From Platanthera guangdongensis (Eukaryota; Streptophyta; Magnoliopsida; Asparagales; Orchidaceae), in NCBI GenBank assembly GCA_039583875.1, contig CM077152.1, forward strand, positions 18,153,059 through 18,217,058: DNA of 64,000 nt, in the 5' to 3' direction. The notes beneath the pieces were generated by a model, which saw only the letters and a program-made list of their open reading frames with translations, was not told the DNA's origin and did not search any database. Of the stretch, positions 1-9,952 are shown piece by piece. How positions within the stretch are numbered: position 1 is the first letter of the stretch; every line of letters starts with the position of its first letter. A program made the translations under genes and the position numbers.

Positions 1-460
1 GTTGTGTGAACTCCAAACTCTATCTGCAACCCCGAGCAAAATGACTTCAAGCCGCGGACTGCGACCTGCTGTAAACCGCTGACTGTAAATCGCGAACTGT
101 TTCACACCAAGCTTCCACTAGTTGTCAAGCCGTCTGATGCTAGCAACCTAATGGTAGCAGCACAGTCTGCACAGATAGCCAACTTTACTTAGTCCTGCTG
201 CTTAGAAAAAACGTAACCACATGATCTAAATGCGAGTTGAGTTCTCACTGTTCTCGATATTTAAGACGAGTCGGGGAATCCTATTTATAGGCCTGAGGAG
301 AAGTATCATCACTGCCCATAGCGATAAGATAACAACAGGTCAATCCTGCAGCTAGCATCACGTATCCGCACAAGTGCAGATAGGCATCAGCCCGCCGCTA
401 ATAAAAAAATTGTCTGACAGAAGTGCGGACACACCACTTTGTCCGCGTGCGATAATGACA
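1..460 (-). repeat. Partial LTR, family D, cut by window edge
   Basis: This stretch aligns by eye with the split LTR at 44996-52340 (same strand) and with the reverse complement of the solo LTR at 55559-56901. Shared landmarks are the block gcgaactgtttcacac near 92, the block gcgagttgag near 230 and the TATA-like ctatttatag at 281-290. The similarity fades after about 460, so the U3 end is missing or diverged. The rest of the element, if any, lies left of the window. Confidence 0.7.
281..290 (-). promoter_or_regulatory. LTR TATA box (family D)
   Basis: Read on the - strand this is CTATAAATAG, at the same relative place as the TATA boxes at 51662-51671 and 56281-56290 in the other family-D LTRs. 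It would mark the U3/R boundary. Confidence 0.5.
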
Positions 461-802
461 TATTTCTGTTATGTTTTTATGATTTTTTAAATAGGGAAAG
501 TGAAAGATACGATGATGTTAGGGAGGTACCTGGAGAAAAATGGATCGTTGCTATCGATGGTTTATGTTAGCTCAGCTTTCAGGTATATTGATTCAATAAT
601 ATTCAAATTCCCAAGCTATAGGAAAAATCTCTTTAACAACATCAAAGTAAATTTTCACGCTAGCCAAACAAAAGAATATCACTTTAACACAACAACAATG
701 TAACCCCCCCGGAACACAATACACGACTGGGGGAGTCTAATGCTCAGAACAGTCATCTTGTGGTAGTGTCAACACCCGGGTTGACCGGTACTACAAGATG
801 GT
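461..802. other. Unassigned intergenic DNA
   Basis: No gene or repeat structure is recognised. A 67-codon open frame (500-703, +) has no recognisable domain and is treated as chance. Confidence 0.4.
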
Positions 803-1045
803 CGCGGATTTTATACACACCTGTGTATAGAAAAAGATATGCACACTTTATTATATAATGTTGTGAGAGAGATATATGCACAGCTTATTATATGCACAGT
901 GCATGAGGAGAATTATTTAAGAGATGCACAACCCTATTATATAAATGTAATATTTATTACATCCGAGCAGCTAGAATCCACGTCCATTATGCCGGGTGTC
1001 AGCATCCGCGTCCATGTGTATAACTTTTTCTACACACCTGTGTAT
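803..1045 (+). mobile_element. MITE-like element, copy 1
   Basis: An AT-rich 240-bp unit has terminal inverted repeats of the type cacctgtgtatagaaaaag, with the left end near 816-836 and the reverse complement near 1024-1045. A second copy in opposite orientation lies at 7631-7869 and matches over the whole length, including the flank cgcggattttatacac. There is no transposase, so it is non-autonomous. No clear target duplication could be fixed. Open frames across both copies are by-products of the repeat. Confidence 0.6.
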
Positions 1046-1056
1046 GAACACTCTTA

Positions 1057-1465
1057 TATGATGAGTTACTTTTCTATTAAGCCGATTTTAACTTATAAAT
1101 CTGTATGAGTATTTTTATAATTTAATTTACATTCCTGTTGTAGAACTATAAGTGATGTGGTTGATTACTTTCACCTTATTCAATTGATACTGTAGAATGA
1201 TGCTACTACTTGCTACATGATATTGATTTTGCTACTCTGATGATAGATAGATTTATTCCACCTGCTTGTACTTACAATTATATATATATTGTACTTTTGT
1301 CCTTCCTCCCACCCGGTGCCTAAGAGCCACTGGAGTGAGCGGATGTGATAGCCACTTAGTTTTTATGACTAACAGTTGCTACGTCTATCATTTTAGGAGG
1401 AAACCCAGTAGATAGAGCAGCGGCGGCAGGTCATGCAGGAGAGCAGTCAGGCCATGGAGACAGGG
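1057..1465. other. Unassigned flank of element A
   Basis: No gene is recognised. After removal of element A this flank would join the sequence at 7400 (single CCTAA copy). Confidence 0.4.
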
Positions 1466-1470
1466 CCTAA
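1466..1470. repeat. Target-site duplication CCTAA (left)
   Basis: CCTAA immediately precedes the LTR that starts with TGTTGAAACC at 1471. The same five bases follow the other LTR at 7395-7399. Confidence 0.9.
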
Positions 1471-1760
1471 TGTTGAAACCAGAATCCGGTCTCCTGTGAA
1501 GTTCGACCCTTGGGGAAGGGGTGACCTCACACCTACTACACTCGGAGGAACGTCACGGACCGAAGACTTGGGAAACTAGGAACAGACCCTCGGCTCTAGC
1601 GCGGAGGTCCCACCTCACACCCGGAAGGCTACCTGAGCTCTCCCCCTCCCTAGCCAATGCTCGAGCTAGGGTGCCTTGGAGGAGCCCTCTCTACTCTACC
1701 AAGGAGGAACTAAGGGAGGAAGAAGCCAAAAAGATCATCTCCAAAGGCACCCAAGGGGCT

Positions 1761-1770
1761 CTATTTATAG
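1761..1770 (-). promoter_or_regulatory. LTR TATA box
   Basis: CTATAAATAG on the - strand, matching 6840-6849 in the other LTR, 22978-22987 in the solo LTR and 38365-38374 in the truncated copy. The hairpin array lies upstream of it, in U3. Confidence 0.65.
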
Positions 1771-1949
1771 TTTTTTCCCAAGCACACGACCCATAATGTC
1801 TGAAACACCCCCAAGGCAAATGAGCCTTGGGCCAATAGGAAACCGCCACGCCGGGGGGCAAAGAGGTAAAAACATCCCGGGGGCAAAAACGGTAACGACA
1901 AGGCCCAAAGGGGGCCAAGGATGGGGAGAGCCCACATGCCAAACCGCAG

Positions 1950-2400
1950 GGCGGACGAGACCCGGCCCCGGGCCGGTCTCGCCACCACCTGCCCGCGGGG
2001 CGGGCGAGAGACCCGGCCCTGGGCCGGTCTCGCCCCCACCAGCCCGCGGGGCGGGCGAGACCCGGCCCGGGCCGGTCTCGCCCCCACCTGCCCGCGGGGC
2101 GGGCGAGACCGGGCCCCGGGCTGGTCTCGCCCCCACCAGCCCGCGGGGGCGGGCGAGACCCGGACCCGGGCCGGTCTCGCCCCCCACCTGCCCGCGGGGC
2201 GGGCGAGACCCGGCCCCCGGGCCGGTCTCGCCCCCACCAGCCCGCGGGGTGGGCGAGACCCGGCCCCGGGCCGGTCTCGCCCCCGGCCCCCCCCACCTGC
2301 CCGCGGGGCGGGCGAGACTCGGCCCCGGGCCGGTCTCGCCCTCACCTGCCCGCCGGCAGCTTTGGCGAGACCCGGCCCCGGGCCGTCGTCTCGCCCCTGC
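1950..2400. repeat. GC-rich hairpin minisatellite in LTR, about 9 units
   Basis: Units of about 48-59 bp each contain a palindrome: an arm GGCGAGACC, a GGCCC/GGGCC core, then GGTCTCGCC. Units are separated by the spacer cccacctgcccgcggg or close variants. GGTCTCGCC-type arms recur about every 50 bp from about 1974 to 2385. Long open frames seen here on several frames follow from the GC content and are not genes. Confidence 0.85.
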
Positions 2401-2580
2401 CAATCCGCTGCACCTGCCTCAAAGAAGGGGCCACCGGGGGGGAGGTAGAATTTTTCCCCCCTACTAGTATGTTTCCAAGTCAGAGCCAAAATTGGCCACC
2501 GAGAGTGCAAAGTCTCCAAAAAGCTTAAAAACGCGTCCGTCCTATTTGGGGCCCACTCTTCGCGAATACGGGGTTGTACA

Positions 2581-2600
2581 CAATCCCCGCTCTTTTCGAG
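2581..2600 (-). other. Polypurine tract of element A
   Basis: On the - strand the bases just before the 3' LTR read CTCGAAAAGAGCGGGGATTG and are followed by TGTACAACCCC, the LTR start. This is the expected place for plus-strand priming. Confidence 0.65.
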
Positions 2601-2864
2601 GTTGGCACAAGCTCGGAAAGAAATGTCCAACCCCACGTATTCGTGGAGTGTACTTTTTGCGCGCGACTCCGGAGGGGTCAACCTGTCAAGCCAGCTAATG
2701 GGAGCCTGGGTGACGAGACGGCCTCGGGGCGGAAACACTCAACCTCCCCGAGTAGTCAACATGCCAAGCCAGCTAGTGAGAGCCTCGGCCTCGGGGGTGC
2801 AAACACTTGCTCTACGAGAGGTACCACCGGCCCTGCCATCTAGTGGGATCCCGGCAGCGGTACC

Positions 2865-4912
2865 ACCCCGGAGCGAAGGGACTTGGGCTTCCACGAGAGG
2901 TCAACCTGCCCTGCCAGCTAGTGAGAGCCTGGCAGCGGAATCCATCTCGGAGCTAAAGGAATTAGCCTCCACGAGAGATCAACCCGCCCTGCCAGCTAGT
3001 GGGAGCCTGGCAGCGGAATCCATCTCAGAGCTAAAGGACTTAGCCTCCACGAGAGATCAACCTGCCCTGCCAGCTAGTGAGAGCCTGGCAGCGGAATCCA
3101 TCTCGGAGCTAAAGGACTTAGCCTCCACGAGAGATCAACCTGCCCTGGCAGCTAGTGAGAGCCTGGCAGCGGAATCCATCTCGGAGCTAAAGGACTTAGC
3201 CTCCACGAGAGATCAACCTGCCCTGCCAGCTAGTGGGAGCCTGGCAGCGGAATCCATCTCGGAGCTAAAGGACTTAGCCTCCACGAGAGATCAACCTGCC
3301 CTGCCAGCTAGTGGGAGCCTGGCAGCGGAATCCATCTCGGAGCTAAAGGACTTGGCCTCCACGAGAGATCAACCTGCCCTGCCGGCTAGTGGGAGCCTGG
3401 CAGCGGAATCCATCTCGGAGCTAAAGGACTTAGCCTCCACGAGAGATCAACCTGCCCTGCCAGCTAGTGGGAGCCTGGCAGCGGAATCCATCTCGGAGCT
3501 AAACGACTTAGCCTCCACGAGAGATCAACCTGCCCTGCCAGCTAGTGGGAGCCTGACAGCAGAATCCATCTCGAGGTGAGACCTTCCCACCCTCCGAGAG
3601 ATCAACCTGCCCTGCCAGCTAGGTGAGAGCCTGACAGCGGAATCCATCTCGAGGTGAGACCTTCCCCCCCTCCGAGAGATCAACCCGCCCTGCCAGGTAG
3701 GTGAGAGCCTGACAGCGGAATCCATCTCGAGGCGAGACCTTCCCACCCTCCGAGAGATCAACCTGCCCTGCCAGCTAGGTGAGAGCCTGACAGCGGAATC
3801 CATCTCGAGTTGAGACCTTCCCACCCTCCGAGAGATCAACCTGCTCTGCCAGCTAGGTGAGAGCCTGATAGCAGAATCCATCTCGAGGTGAGACCTTCCC
3901 ACCCTCTGAGAGATCAACCTGCCCTGTCAGCTAGGTGAGAGCCTGACAGTGGAATCCATCTCGAGGTGAGACCTTCCCACCCTCCGAGAGATCAACCTGC
4001 CCTGCCAGCAAGGTGAGAGCCTGACAGCGGAATCCATCTCGAGGTGAGACTTTTCCACCCTTCGAGAGATCAACCTGCCCTGCCAGCTAGGTGAGAGCCT
4101 GACAACGGAATCCATCTCGAGGTGAGACCTTCCCACCCTCCGAGAGATCAACCTGCCCTGCCAGCTAGGTGAGAGCCTGGCAGCGGAATCCATCTCGAGG
4201 TGAGACCTTCCCACCCTCCGAGAGATCAACCTGCCCTGCCAGCTAGGTGAGAGCCTGACAGCGGAATCCATCTCGAGGTGAGGCCTTCCCACCCTCCGAG
4301 AGATCAACCTGCCCTGCCAGCTAGGTGAGAGCCTGACAACGGAATCCATCTCGAGGTGAGGCCTTCCCACCCTCCGAGAGATCAACCTGCCCTACCAGCT
4401 AGGTGAGAGCCTGGCAGCGGAATCCATCTCGAGGTGAGACCTTTCCACCCTCGAGAGAGATCAACCTGCCCTGCCAGCTATGTGAGAGCCTGACAGCGGA
4501 ATCCATCTCGAGGTGAGACCTTCCCACCCTCTGAGAGATCAACCTGCCCTGCCAGCTAGGTGAGAGCCTGACAGCGGAATCCATCTCGAGGTGAGACCTT
4601 CCCACCCTCTGAGAGATCAACCTGCCCTGCCAGCAAGGTGAGAGACTGGCAGCGGAATCCATCTCGAGGTGAGACCTTCCCACCCTCCGAGAGATCAACC
4701 TGCCCTGCCAGCTAGGTGAGAGCCTGACAGCGGAATCCATCTCGAGGTGAGGCCTTCCCACCCTCCGAGAGATCAACCTGCCCTGCCAGCTAGGTGAGAG
4801 CCTGACAGCGGAATCCATCTCGAGGTGAGACCTTTCCACCCTCCGAGAGATCAACCTGCCCTGCCAGCTAGGTGAGAGCCTGGCAGCGGAATCCATCTCG
4901 AGGTGAGACCTT
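2865..4912. repeat. 78-bp tandem array, 26 units, two subfamilies
   Basis: The word tccatctc recurs every 78 bp (2941, 3019, 3097 ... 3565, 3643 ... 4892), giving 26 occurrences with one 1-bp slip. Units 1-9 (to about 3570) carry gagctaaaggacttagcc. Units 10-26 carry aggtgagaccttcccacc in its place. Degenerate units extend left to about 2690. Because 78 is a multiple of three, frames stay open: the first half reads as 26-residue repeats on the + strand (2602-3579), the second half as different 26-residue repeats on the - strand (3525-5001). I do not regard either as a proven protein. Confidence 0.9.
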
Positions 4913-5031
4913 TCATGGATCATAAATATTTTCGGTGGTTTTCTATCATTAATCATGGCTGATACAACGTAAGCTAAGTTCATTACAAAGAGATGATTCA
5001 CTTCTCTCTTACCTCCCTCTTCCCCCGTGAA
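4913..5031. other. Spacer between array and gag
   Basis: Unique sequence inside element A. No pol-like frame is seen. Confidence 0.4.
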
Positions 5032-6498
5032 TCATCCGATCCTTCCCCGGGTGCCCACATCAACCCTGTCCTCACATCTCTCCTCTGATGTCTCGGGTCG
5101 GACTTCCTCAATCCGCACCGGGTCTTGCGCTTGTTGAGGCTGATGAGGTTGCGGTGCTGGAGCTCTTGTCCTTCTCAACTCCAGAAATTCGGGGCAAGTA
5201 GATGTTGCGTGGCCTTCCTCCTGGTGGAACTCACAGTAGGGTAACTCTACTCTGACTCTTCTCCTTCCCGTTCGGTTCCTCCTCTCCCTTCGACCAATTT
5301 CCATCGCTTGCTGTGGTGGGGGTAGGAGTTGCCTAGGGGCTTGCCTCTGGAAGTTATACCTCCCTTGGCCCCCATGATAGTTCCCCCCTCCTTGGATGAG
5401 AGCTCTTCCCGGACCTTGAGCAGGTCCTCCCTGCTGCCTCCAGCCTGGTTCCGGACCCTCCTGTCCTTGGAACCCCTGAGCTCTCTGCTCCTCTCTCCTT
5501 CTTCCTTCCTGATGCCTTGAGCCACCCTGCTCCCTAGACTCCACCTCCGTCAACTTTTCCAACCTCTTGACAAATGCCGGGTTGGCTGCTTCCATGGCAA
5601 TCTCCTCTGCCGCCCTTTCCATCAGCTCCTCGAAGGAAAGGGGAGCCTTCCGGGTCAAGCTCATCTTGAAGAAGTCCTCCTTCAGCCCAACGGTGAAGGC
5701 CATCTGGAGAGCATACCCTGGCATCTCCTGGACCTCCAAGATTTCCTCTTGGAATCTGTCAACGTAGCGGGCCAGCGACTCCTCGGCCCCCCTGCCTTAT
5801 CAGGAAGATGGACTCGGGGCTCCTCTTCCGCTTCTTGGAGGTGGAGAAGCGAAGCTGGAAGCTCCGGCTCAAGTCCTCGAACCCATAGATGACCTTGTAT
5901 GGAGTTGATGGAACCAGTCCCTTGCCTTCTCCTTCAACGTGATCGCAAAGAGGCGACACTTGAAGGCGTCCGTCATCGGTCTGATGGAGACGGCATCCTC
6001 GAACCACTGCAGGTGCTGAACGGGGTCATCCTTCCCCGTATAGTAAGCCATGTCTGGCTCTCTGAACCCCTCGGGAACGGGAGCTGAGATGATCAGCTCG
6101 CTGAAGGGCGACCCCCTAAGGGGTGGTCTCGCCACCTCCACTCGCGCCACCTGCTCGCCTGGGAGGTTGACACTCGCCGGGCTGGAGAATAGCTCCCGGC
6201 CGGTGAGGTCTCGCTCGACCCCATCTCCCATCCTCTCCTTTCCTGGCCTTCTTCCTGGTGCGCTTCCCTCTCCCCACGCTGGGGTCATCTCGCCTAGACC
6301 CCTGGGAGTCGACTCGCCGAGGGGGGGGGGGGGAGCTAGCTCCTGGGGGGTCGGGGTGGAGCTCCCACCCCGAGGAGCAATGCTTCGCAGCATCTCCATG
6401 ATGCCTTGGATGGAGGCCATGAACTCTTGCCTCCCCACAAAAGGTCCTGAGCTAGGGAGCTCGCCGAGATCCTCACTACCTCCCTCACCTCCAGTCAT
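5032..6498 (-). pseudogene. Gag of element A (frameshifted)
   Basis: Structural Gag protein that would form the retrotransposon particle and bind its RNA. The likely start is the ATG at 6496-6498, giving MTGGEGG; the related copy at 38471 starts MAGGEGQG at the same place. A conserved block [13 protein letters not shown] (near 6090) leads into the retrotransposon gag (PF03732-type) region with AYYTGKDDPVQHLQWFEDAV and KARDWFHQL near 5925-6060. The C-terminal zinc-knuckle-like motif C-X2-H-X4-GH-X4-C (CEFHQEEGHATSTC) lies near 5215-5240, after a Gln/Arg/Gly-rich stretch. The frame changes near 5885 and again near 5790 (in a G run), so it is read in three frames. No pol follows. Whether the shifts are real or sequencing errors in homopolymers cannot be told here. 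Confidence 0.8.
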
Positions 6499-6533
6499 GA
6501 CTCTCTCCCGAGATCTTCTGTGCTGGTCACTCT

Positions 6534-6550
6534 CCACGCTGACCGCACCA
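6534..6550 (-). other. Primer binding site, tRNA-Phe type
   Basis: On the - strand, three bases after the 5' LTR, the sequence TGGTGCGGTCAGCGTGG is complementary to the 3' end of plant tRNA-Phe(GAA) (...CCACGCTCACCGCACCA) except at one position. The related copy at 38418-38434 has TGGTGCGGTGAGTGTGG, also one mismatch but at a different base, which supports the assignment. Confidence 0.75.
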
Positions 6551-6839
6551 AAATGTTGAAACCAGAATCGGGTCTCCTGTGGAGTTTGACCCTTGGGGAA
6601 GGGGTGACCTCACACCTACTACACTCGGAGGAACGTCACGGACCGAAGACTTGGGAAACTAGGAACAGACCTCGGCTCTAGCGCGGAGGTCCCACCTCAC
6701 ACCCGGAAGGCTACCTGAGCTCTCCCCTCCCTAGCCAATGCTCGAGCTAGGGTGCCTTGGAGGAGCCCTCTCTACTCTACCAAGAGGAACTAAGGGAGGA
6801 AGAAGCCAAAAAGATCATCTCCAAAGGCACCCAGGGGGT

Positions 6840-6849
6840 CTATTTATAG
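6840..6849 (-). promoter_or_regulatory. LTR TATA box
   Basis: CTATAAATAG on the - strand in the 5' LTR, downstream of the hairpin array. It is the likely promoter of the gag transcript. Confidence 0.65.
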
Positions 6850-7029
6850 TTTTTTCCCAAGCACACGACCCATAATGTCTGAAACGCCCCCAAGGCAAAT
6901 GAGCCTTGGGCCAATAGGAAACCGCCACGCCGGGGGGCAAAGAGGTAAAAATATCCCGGGGGCAAAAACAGTAACGACAAGGCCCAAAGGGGGCCAAGGA
7001 TGGGGAGAGCCCACATGCCAAACCGCAGG

Positions 7030-7215
7030 GCGGACGAGACCCGGCCCCGGGCCGGTCTCGCCACCACTAGCCCGCGGGGCGGGCGAGACCCGGCCCCGGG
7101 CCGGTCTCGCCCCCCACCTGCCCGCGGGGCGGGCGAGACCCGGACCCGGGCCGGTCTCGCCCCCACCTGCCCGCCGGGCGGGCGAGACCCGGCCCCGGGC
7201 CGGTCTCGCCCCTGC
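7030..7215. repeat. GC-rich hairpin minisatellite, 4 units
   Basis: Same GGCGAGACC...GGTCTCGCC palindromic unit as at 1950-2400, four copies. Confidence 0.85.
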
Positions 7216-7394
7216 CAATCCGCTGCACCTGCCTCAAAGAAGGGGCACCGGGGGGGAGGTAGAATTTTTCCCCCCTACTAGTATGTTTCCAAGCCAGAGC
7301 CAAAATTGGCCACCGAGAGTGCAAAGTCTCCAAAAAGCTTAAAAACGCGTCCGTCCTATTTGGGGCCCACTCTTCGCGAATACGGGGTTGTACA

Positions 7395-7399
7395 CCTAA
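7395..7399. repeat. Target-site duplication CCTAA (right)
   Basis: Identical to 1466-1470. Confidence 0.9.
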
Positions 7400-7630
7400 T
7401 ACGACGTTACCCTCGCTGTCGTTGGTTATCGAGATGTGAGACTTTTGAGAGATATATGTTGTAGCCTTCGGGCAATTTTGTTGTACTCTGACATTCAAGG
7501 AACCGATGTAGTTCCTTTCTTTCATGTACAGCGCACTGAACATTTTTACTTACTGTGATGATATGACTTATGTACTTTCTTATATATGTTGAGATGACAT
7601 GGATGATATTGTAAAGAGCCAGCAGAATAG

Positions 7631-7869
7631 GCACCTGTGTATAGAAAAAGTTATACACATGGACGCGGATGCTGACACCCGGCATAATGGATGTGGATTC
7701 TAGCTGCTTAGATGTAATAAATATTACATTTATATAATAAGGTTGTGCATCTCTTAAATAATTCTCCTCATGCAGTGTGCATATAATAAGCTGTGCATAT
7801 CTCTCTCTCACAACATTATATAATAAAGTGTGCATATCTTTTTCTATAAAGAGGTGTATAAAATCCGCG
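7631..7869 (-). mobile_element. MITE-like element, copy 2
   Basis: Inverted second copy of the unit at 803-1045, with the same end motifs (cacctgtgtatagaaaaag at the left, reverse complement at the right) and similar interior. Confidence 0.6.
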
Positions 7870-8049
7870 TCCTCCAAGCTCTCTTTGAGAAATTAATTAA
7901 TATATTGTTCGAAAGAAGATATAGAAGAGGATGGATTGCAGGAAAAGGCTTTGGAGGACGAAGCAATGGCGGGAATTGAATGCCGGAGAAAAGGCAGCGA
8001 CTTTGGACGCTTCCCCGCCGCTTCCTTCACCGGCAACAGACAACGACCG

Positions 8050-8052
<3 letters not shown>

Positions 8053-8102
<50 letters not shown>
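8053..8102. repeat. (CT)n microsatellite
   Basis: About 25 CT units with one interruption. Confidence 0.95.
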
Positions 8103-8300
8103 CGCCGCCCCAACGAAATGGAAATGATGATAATTATATTTTTCTACTTTGTAATTAATTATTGAAAGACTGATAAATGGTAAAGTCTTTCATAAATTTT
8201 AACTATTAATCAATCATATACTAATAAATGAAATCACTGCGTAGAGTAATTAATGTAGGCAGCAGCTCTTGTTTTGTATATATGCTAAATTCCTAATACC

Positions 8301-8370
8301 ATTTGAGGCCATTTGAGGCCATTTGAGGCCATTTGAGGCCATTTGAGGCCATTTGAGGCCATTTGAGGGT
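8301..8370. repeat. Decamer tandem repeat atttgaggcc x7
   Basis: Seven exact or near-exact copies of a 10-bp unit, the last ending gagggt. Confidence 0.95.
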
Positions 8371-8540
8371 GAGGGAGAAAGGGAGAAAGAGAGAATACGA
8401 GAATTTTATTGATACAAGTTATTAATGGATTGAATAAATATGTGAGAATATTTGGTGCAAGTGTACTAGAGAATATTAAATGGCCATTTATCAATATTTA
8501 ATTTTCATTTAATTAATAAGCTTTCGGACATATATTTATA

Positions 8541-8889
8541 TCTATACTATATTAAAATAAAGTATCATTTTAGGTTTCATGGCAAGGTAAAAGAGACATC
8601 AGGCGGATCTAAACCGTTCGATTGATTACATCTGGACTGCCATTAAAAATTTTCCCACAAAAACACTCCATAACCTCTCTCCTCAAACCCGACTACAGCA
8701 AACCCACCCCCTGATATTTGGCCCCTCCCGACCTCACCCCCTCCCCTTCCGCTGCCGCCGGCGGCCTGACCTGCGCCCACCGGCTGGTTGTCCGGCTACC
8801 GACGGGCAGGGCCACCGCCGGTGGTGGCCCTGCCCGTGAGACCCAGATTGGGTACTGTCGTGCGGGGCACGAGGGCCGGAGGCCCGTGC

Positions 8890-8892
<3 letters not shown>
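8541..8892 (+). mobile_element. Candidate non-autonomous Helitron
   Basis: The segment opens with TCTATACTATATTAAAA, typical of plant Helitron 5' ends, after an A. It closes with a GC hairpin (gcacgagggcc / ggcccgtgc) just before a T-rich flank. The terminal CTRRT is not intact (gtgcttat where gtgctagt would be expected). There is no Rep/helicase. It is followed directly by a TA microsatellite. Confidence 0.4.
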
Positions 8893-9011
<119 letters not shown>

Positions 9012-9080
9012 AAACCCCAAGCCATTTTATAAGAATATAATAGCTTTTACATCTCCTACATTCAGCTAATTAAACATTAA

Positions 9081-9459
9081 GGCTCTGTTAATTTGGGGGC
9101 CTCAGTGGCCGTGAAAAAGGTAGTGATGACTGGTGAGAGATTAATAATGGCATTGACTCAATAGAAATGTTCTTTATAATTATAGGAGTAATTTATCACA
9201 AAGATAAGTAAATATTATGTAAATGTTAAATAAACAGGTTACAAATTTTTAGAGAGAAGCAAAAAAAAATGATGAAAATTATGAATGAGAGAAAAAAATA
9301 TTCGCAGCGGCGAGAAGGAAGAAAGGTAGACCATAATTGATCGGAGCGTGACTTTTATAAAATCTTGAATAAAAGAAAAAAATTAGAAAGTAGTGAGCGA
9401 TTTTTAGAAAATGTACCATATTGGATTGGTTGCACAAAAAACCTCCAAATTAATTAGCC
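9081..9459. mobile_element. Tourist-like MITE with TAA duplication
   Basis: 379 bp. The left end is GGCTCTGTTAATTTGGGGG. The right end read in reverse complement is GGCTAATTAATTTGGAGG. TAA flanks both sides (9078-9080 and 9460-9462). This is the PIF/Harbinger-type signature (GG..TTTGG ends, TWA duplication). It is non-coding. Confidence 0.75.
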
Positions 9460-9462
9460 TAA

Positions 9463-9952
9463 AAAAAACGGCATCGGCGGGAATAGAGCTTTTTCCATCA
9501 TCGCCGTCGCCCTAAACAGTGTAAACTAACTCGCATGTAGCAATTTTTCATCCAAATAATACTAAGTTAATATATATTAGAATTGATGAGGTCATGTATA
9601 ATTTATAGTAGAACTGGTGTGTAATGAACTGGTGACTTATGATCCCCTCTAACTTGGTGGGGATCATGAAGGTAACCACCATGCGCGCGATCGGCGCACC
9701 CGATCCATGCGCGATCCGTGCACGAGATACCATCACGCGCACAACCCAAACAACCGCTCGCGGACGGACGACGTCGTTGCCGACGGCGTTCGCCCGACGG
9801 GCCTCTGTGAGGTCGGTGTCGGGAGGTATTCTCCAAGCCGGCCTCCGTGAGGCCGGTGTCGAGCGCCTCCCGAGCGGCGTCATAAAGGCCGGCGCCGGGC
9901 GGCCTCCGCCCATCGGCCACCTATAGGTCGGCGTCGGGATGCGTTTGACCGG
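9463..9952. other. Unassigned; GC-rich motif repeats from 9780
   Basis: From about 9780 to 9950 the words gaggccggtgtcg and ggtcggcgtcggg recur irregularly. No gene is supported. Overlapping short frames on both strands are composition effects. Confidence 0.35.

Larger units (their letters stand above)
1471..2580 (-). repeat. 3' LTR of element A (1,110 bp)
   Basis: It starts TGTTGAAACC and ends TTGTACA on the + strand and is matched by 6554-7394. It is longer than its partner because it carries about nine copies of the GC-rich hairpin unit instead of four. Confidence 0.9.
1471..7394 (-). mobile_element. Gag-only (TR-GAG type) gypsy-like LTR retrotransposon, family A
   Basis: A complete LTR element of 5,924 bp in - orientation has two LTRs with TG..CA ends, a 5-bp target duplication (CCTAA), a primer site at 6534-6550 matching the 3' end of tRNA-Phe, a polypurine tract at 2581-2600 and a gag region at 5032-6498. 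No protease, reverse transcriptase, RNase H or integrase is present. The space between gag and the polypurine tract is a 78-bp tandem array. It must therefore depend on proteins of another element. Unique LTR parts differ by only a few substitutions in about 320 bp, so the insertion is fairly young, although gag already carries frameshifts. Relatives are the solo LTR at 22430-23252 and the truncated copy at 37927-38935. Confidence 0.9.
6554..7394 (-). repeat. 5' LTR of element A (841 bp)
   Basis: Starts TGTTGAAACC and ends TTGTACA, collinear with 1471-2580. It would drive transcription leftward. The shorter length is due to fewer hairpin units. Confidence 0.9.

Noticed and set aside
1..460. 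Pararetrovirus-like integrant (repeat with TATA and GC-rich motifs)
   Set aside because: Related copies are LTRs with TG..CA ends and a 5-bp duplication (55554-56906); no viral coding sequence is present.
500..703. 67-codon small gene
   Set aside because: No recognisable domain, no context, and AT-rich composition.
1676..2738. Long overlapping open frames on both strands (up to 325 codons)
   Set aside because: They run through the GC-rich hairpin repeats of the LTR; composition and repeat length keep frames open. No domain.
2865..4912. CRISPR-like array
   Set aside because: Units are contiguous 78-bp near-identical repeats without unique spacers, in a plant genome.
2602..5001. Possible repeat proteins with 26-residue units on + and -
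   Set aside because: The units are the 78-bp DNA array read in an open frame. The same DNA is open in unrelated frames on the two strands. Kept as a finding, not as a gene.
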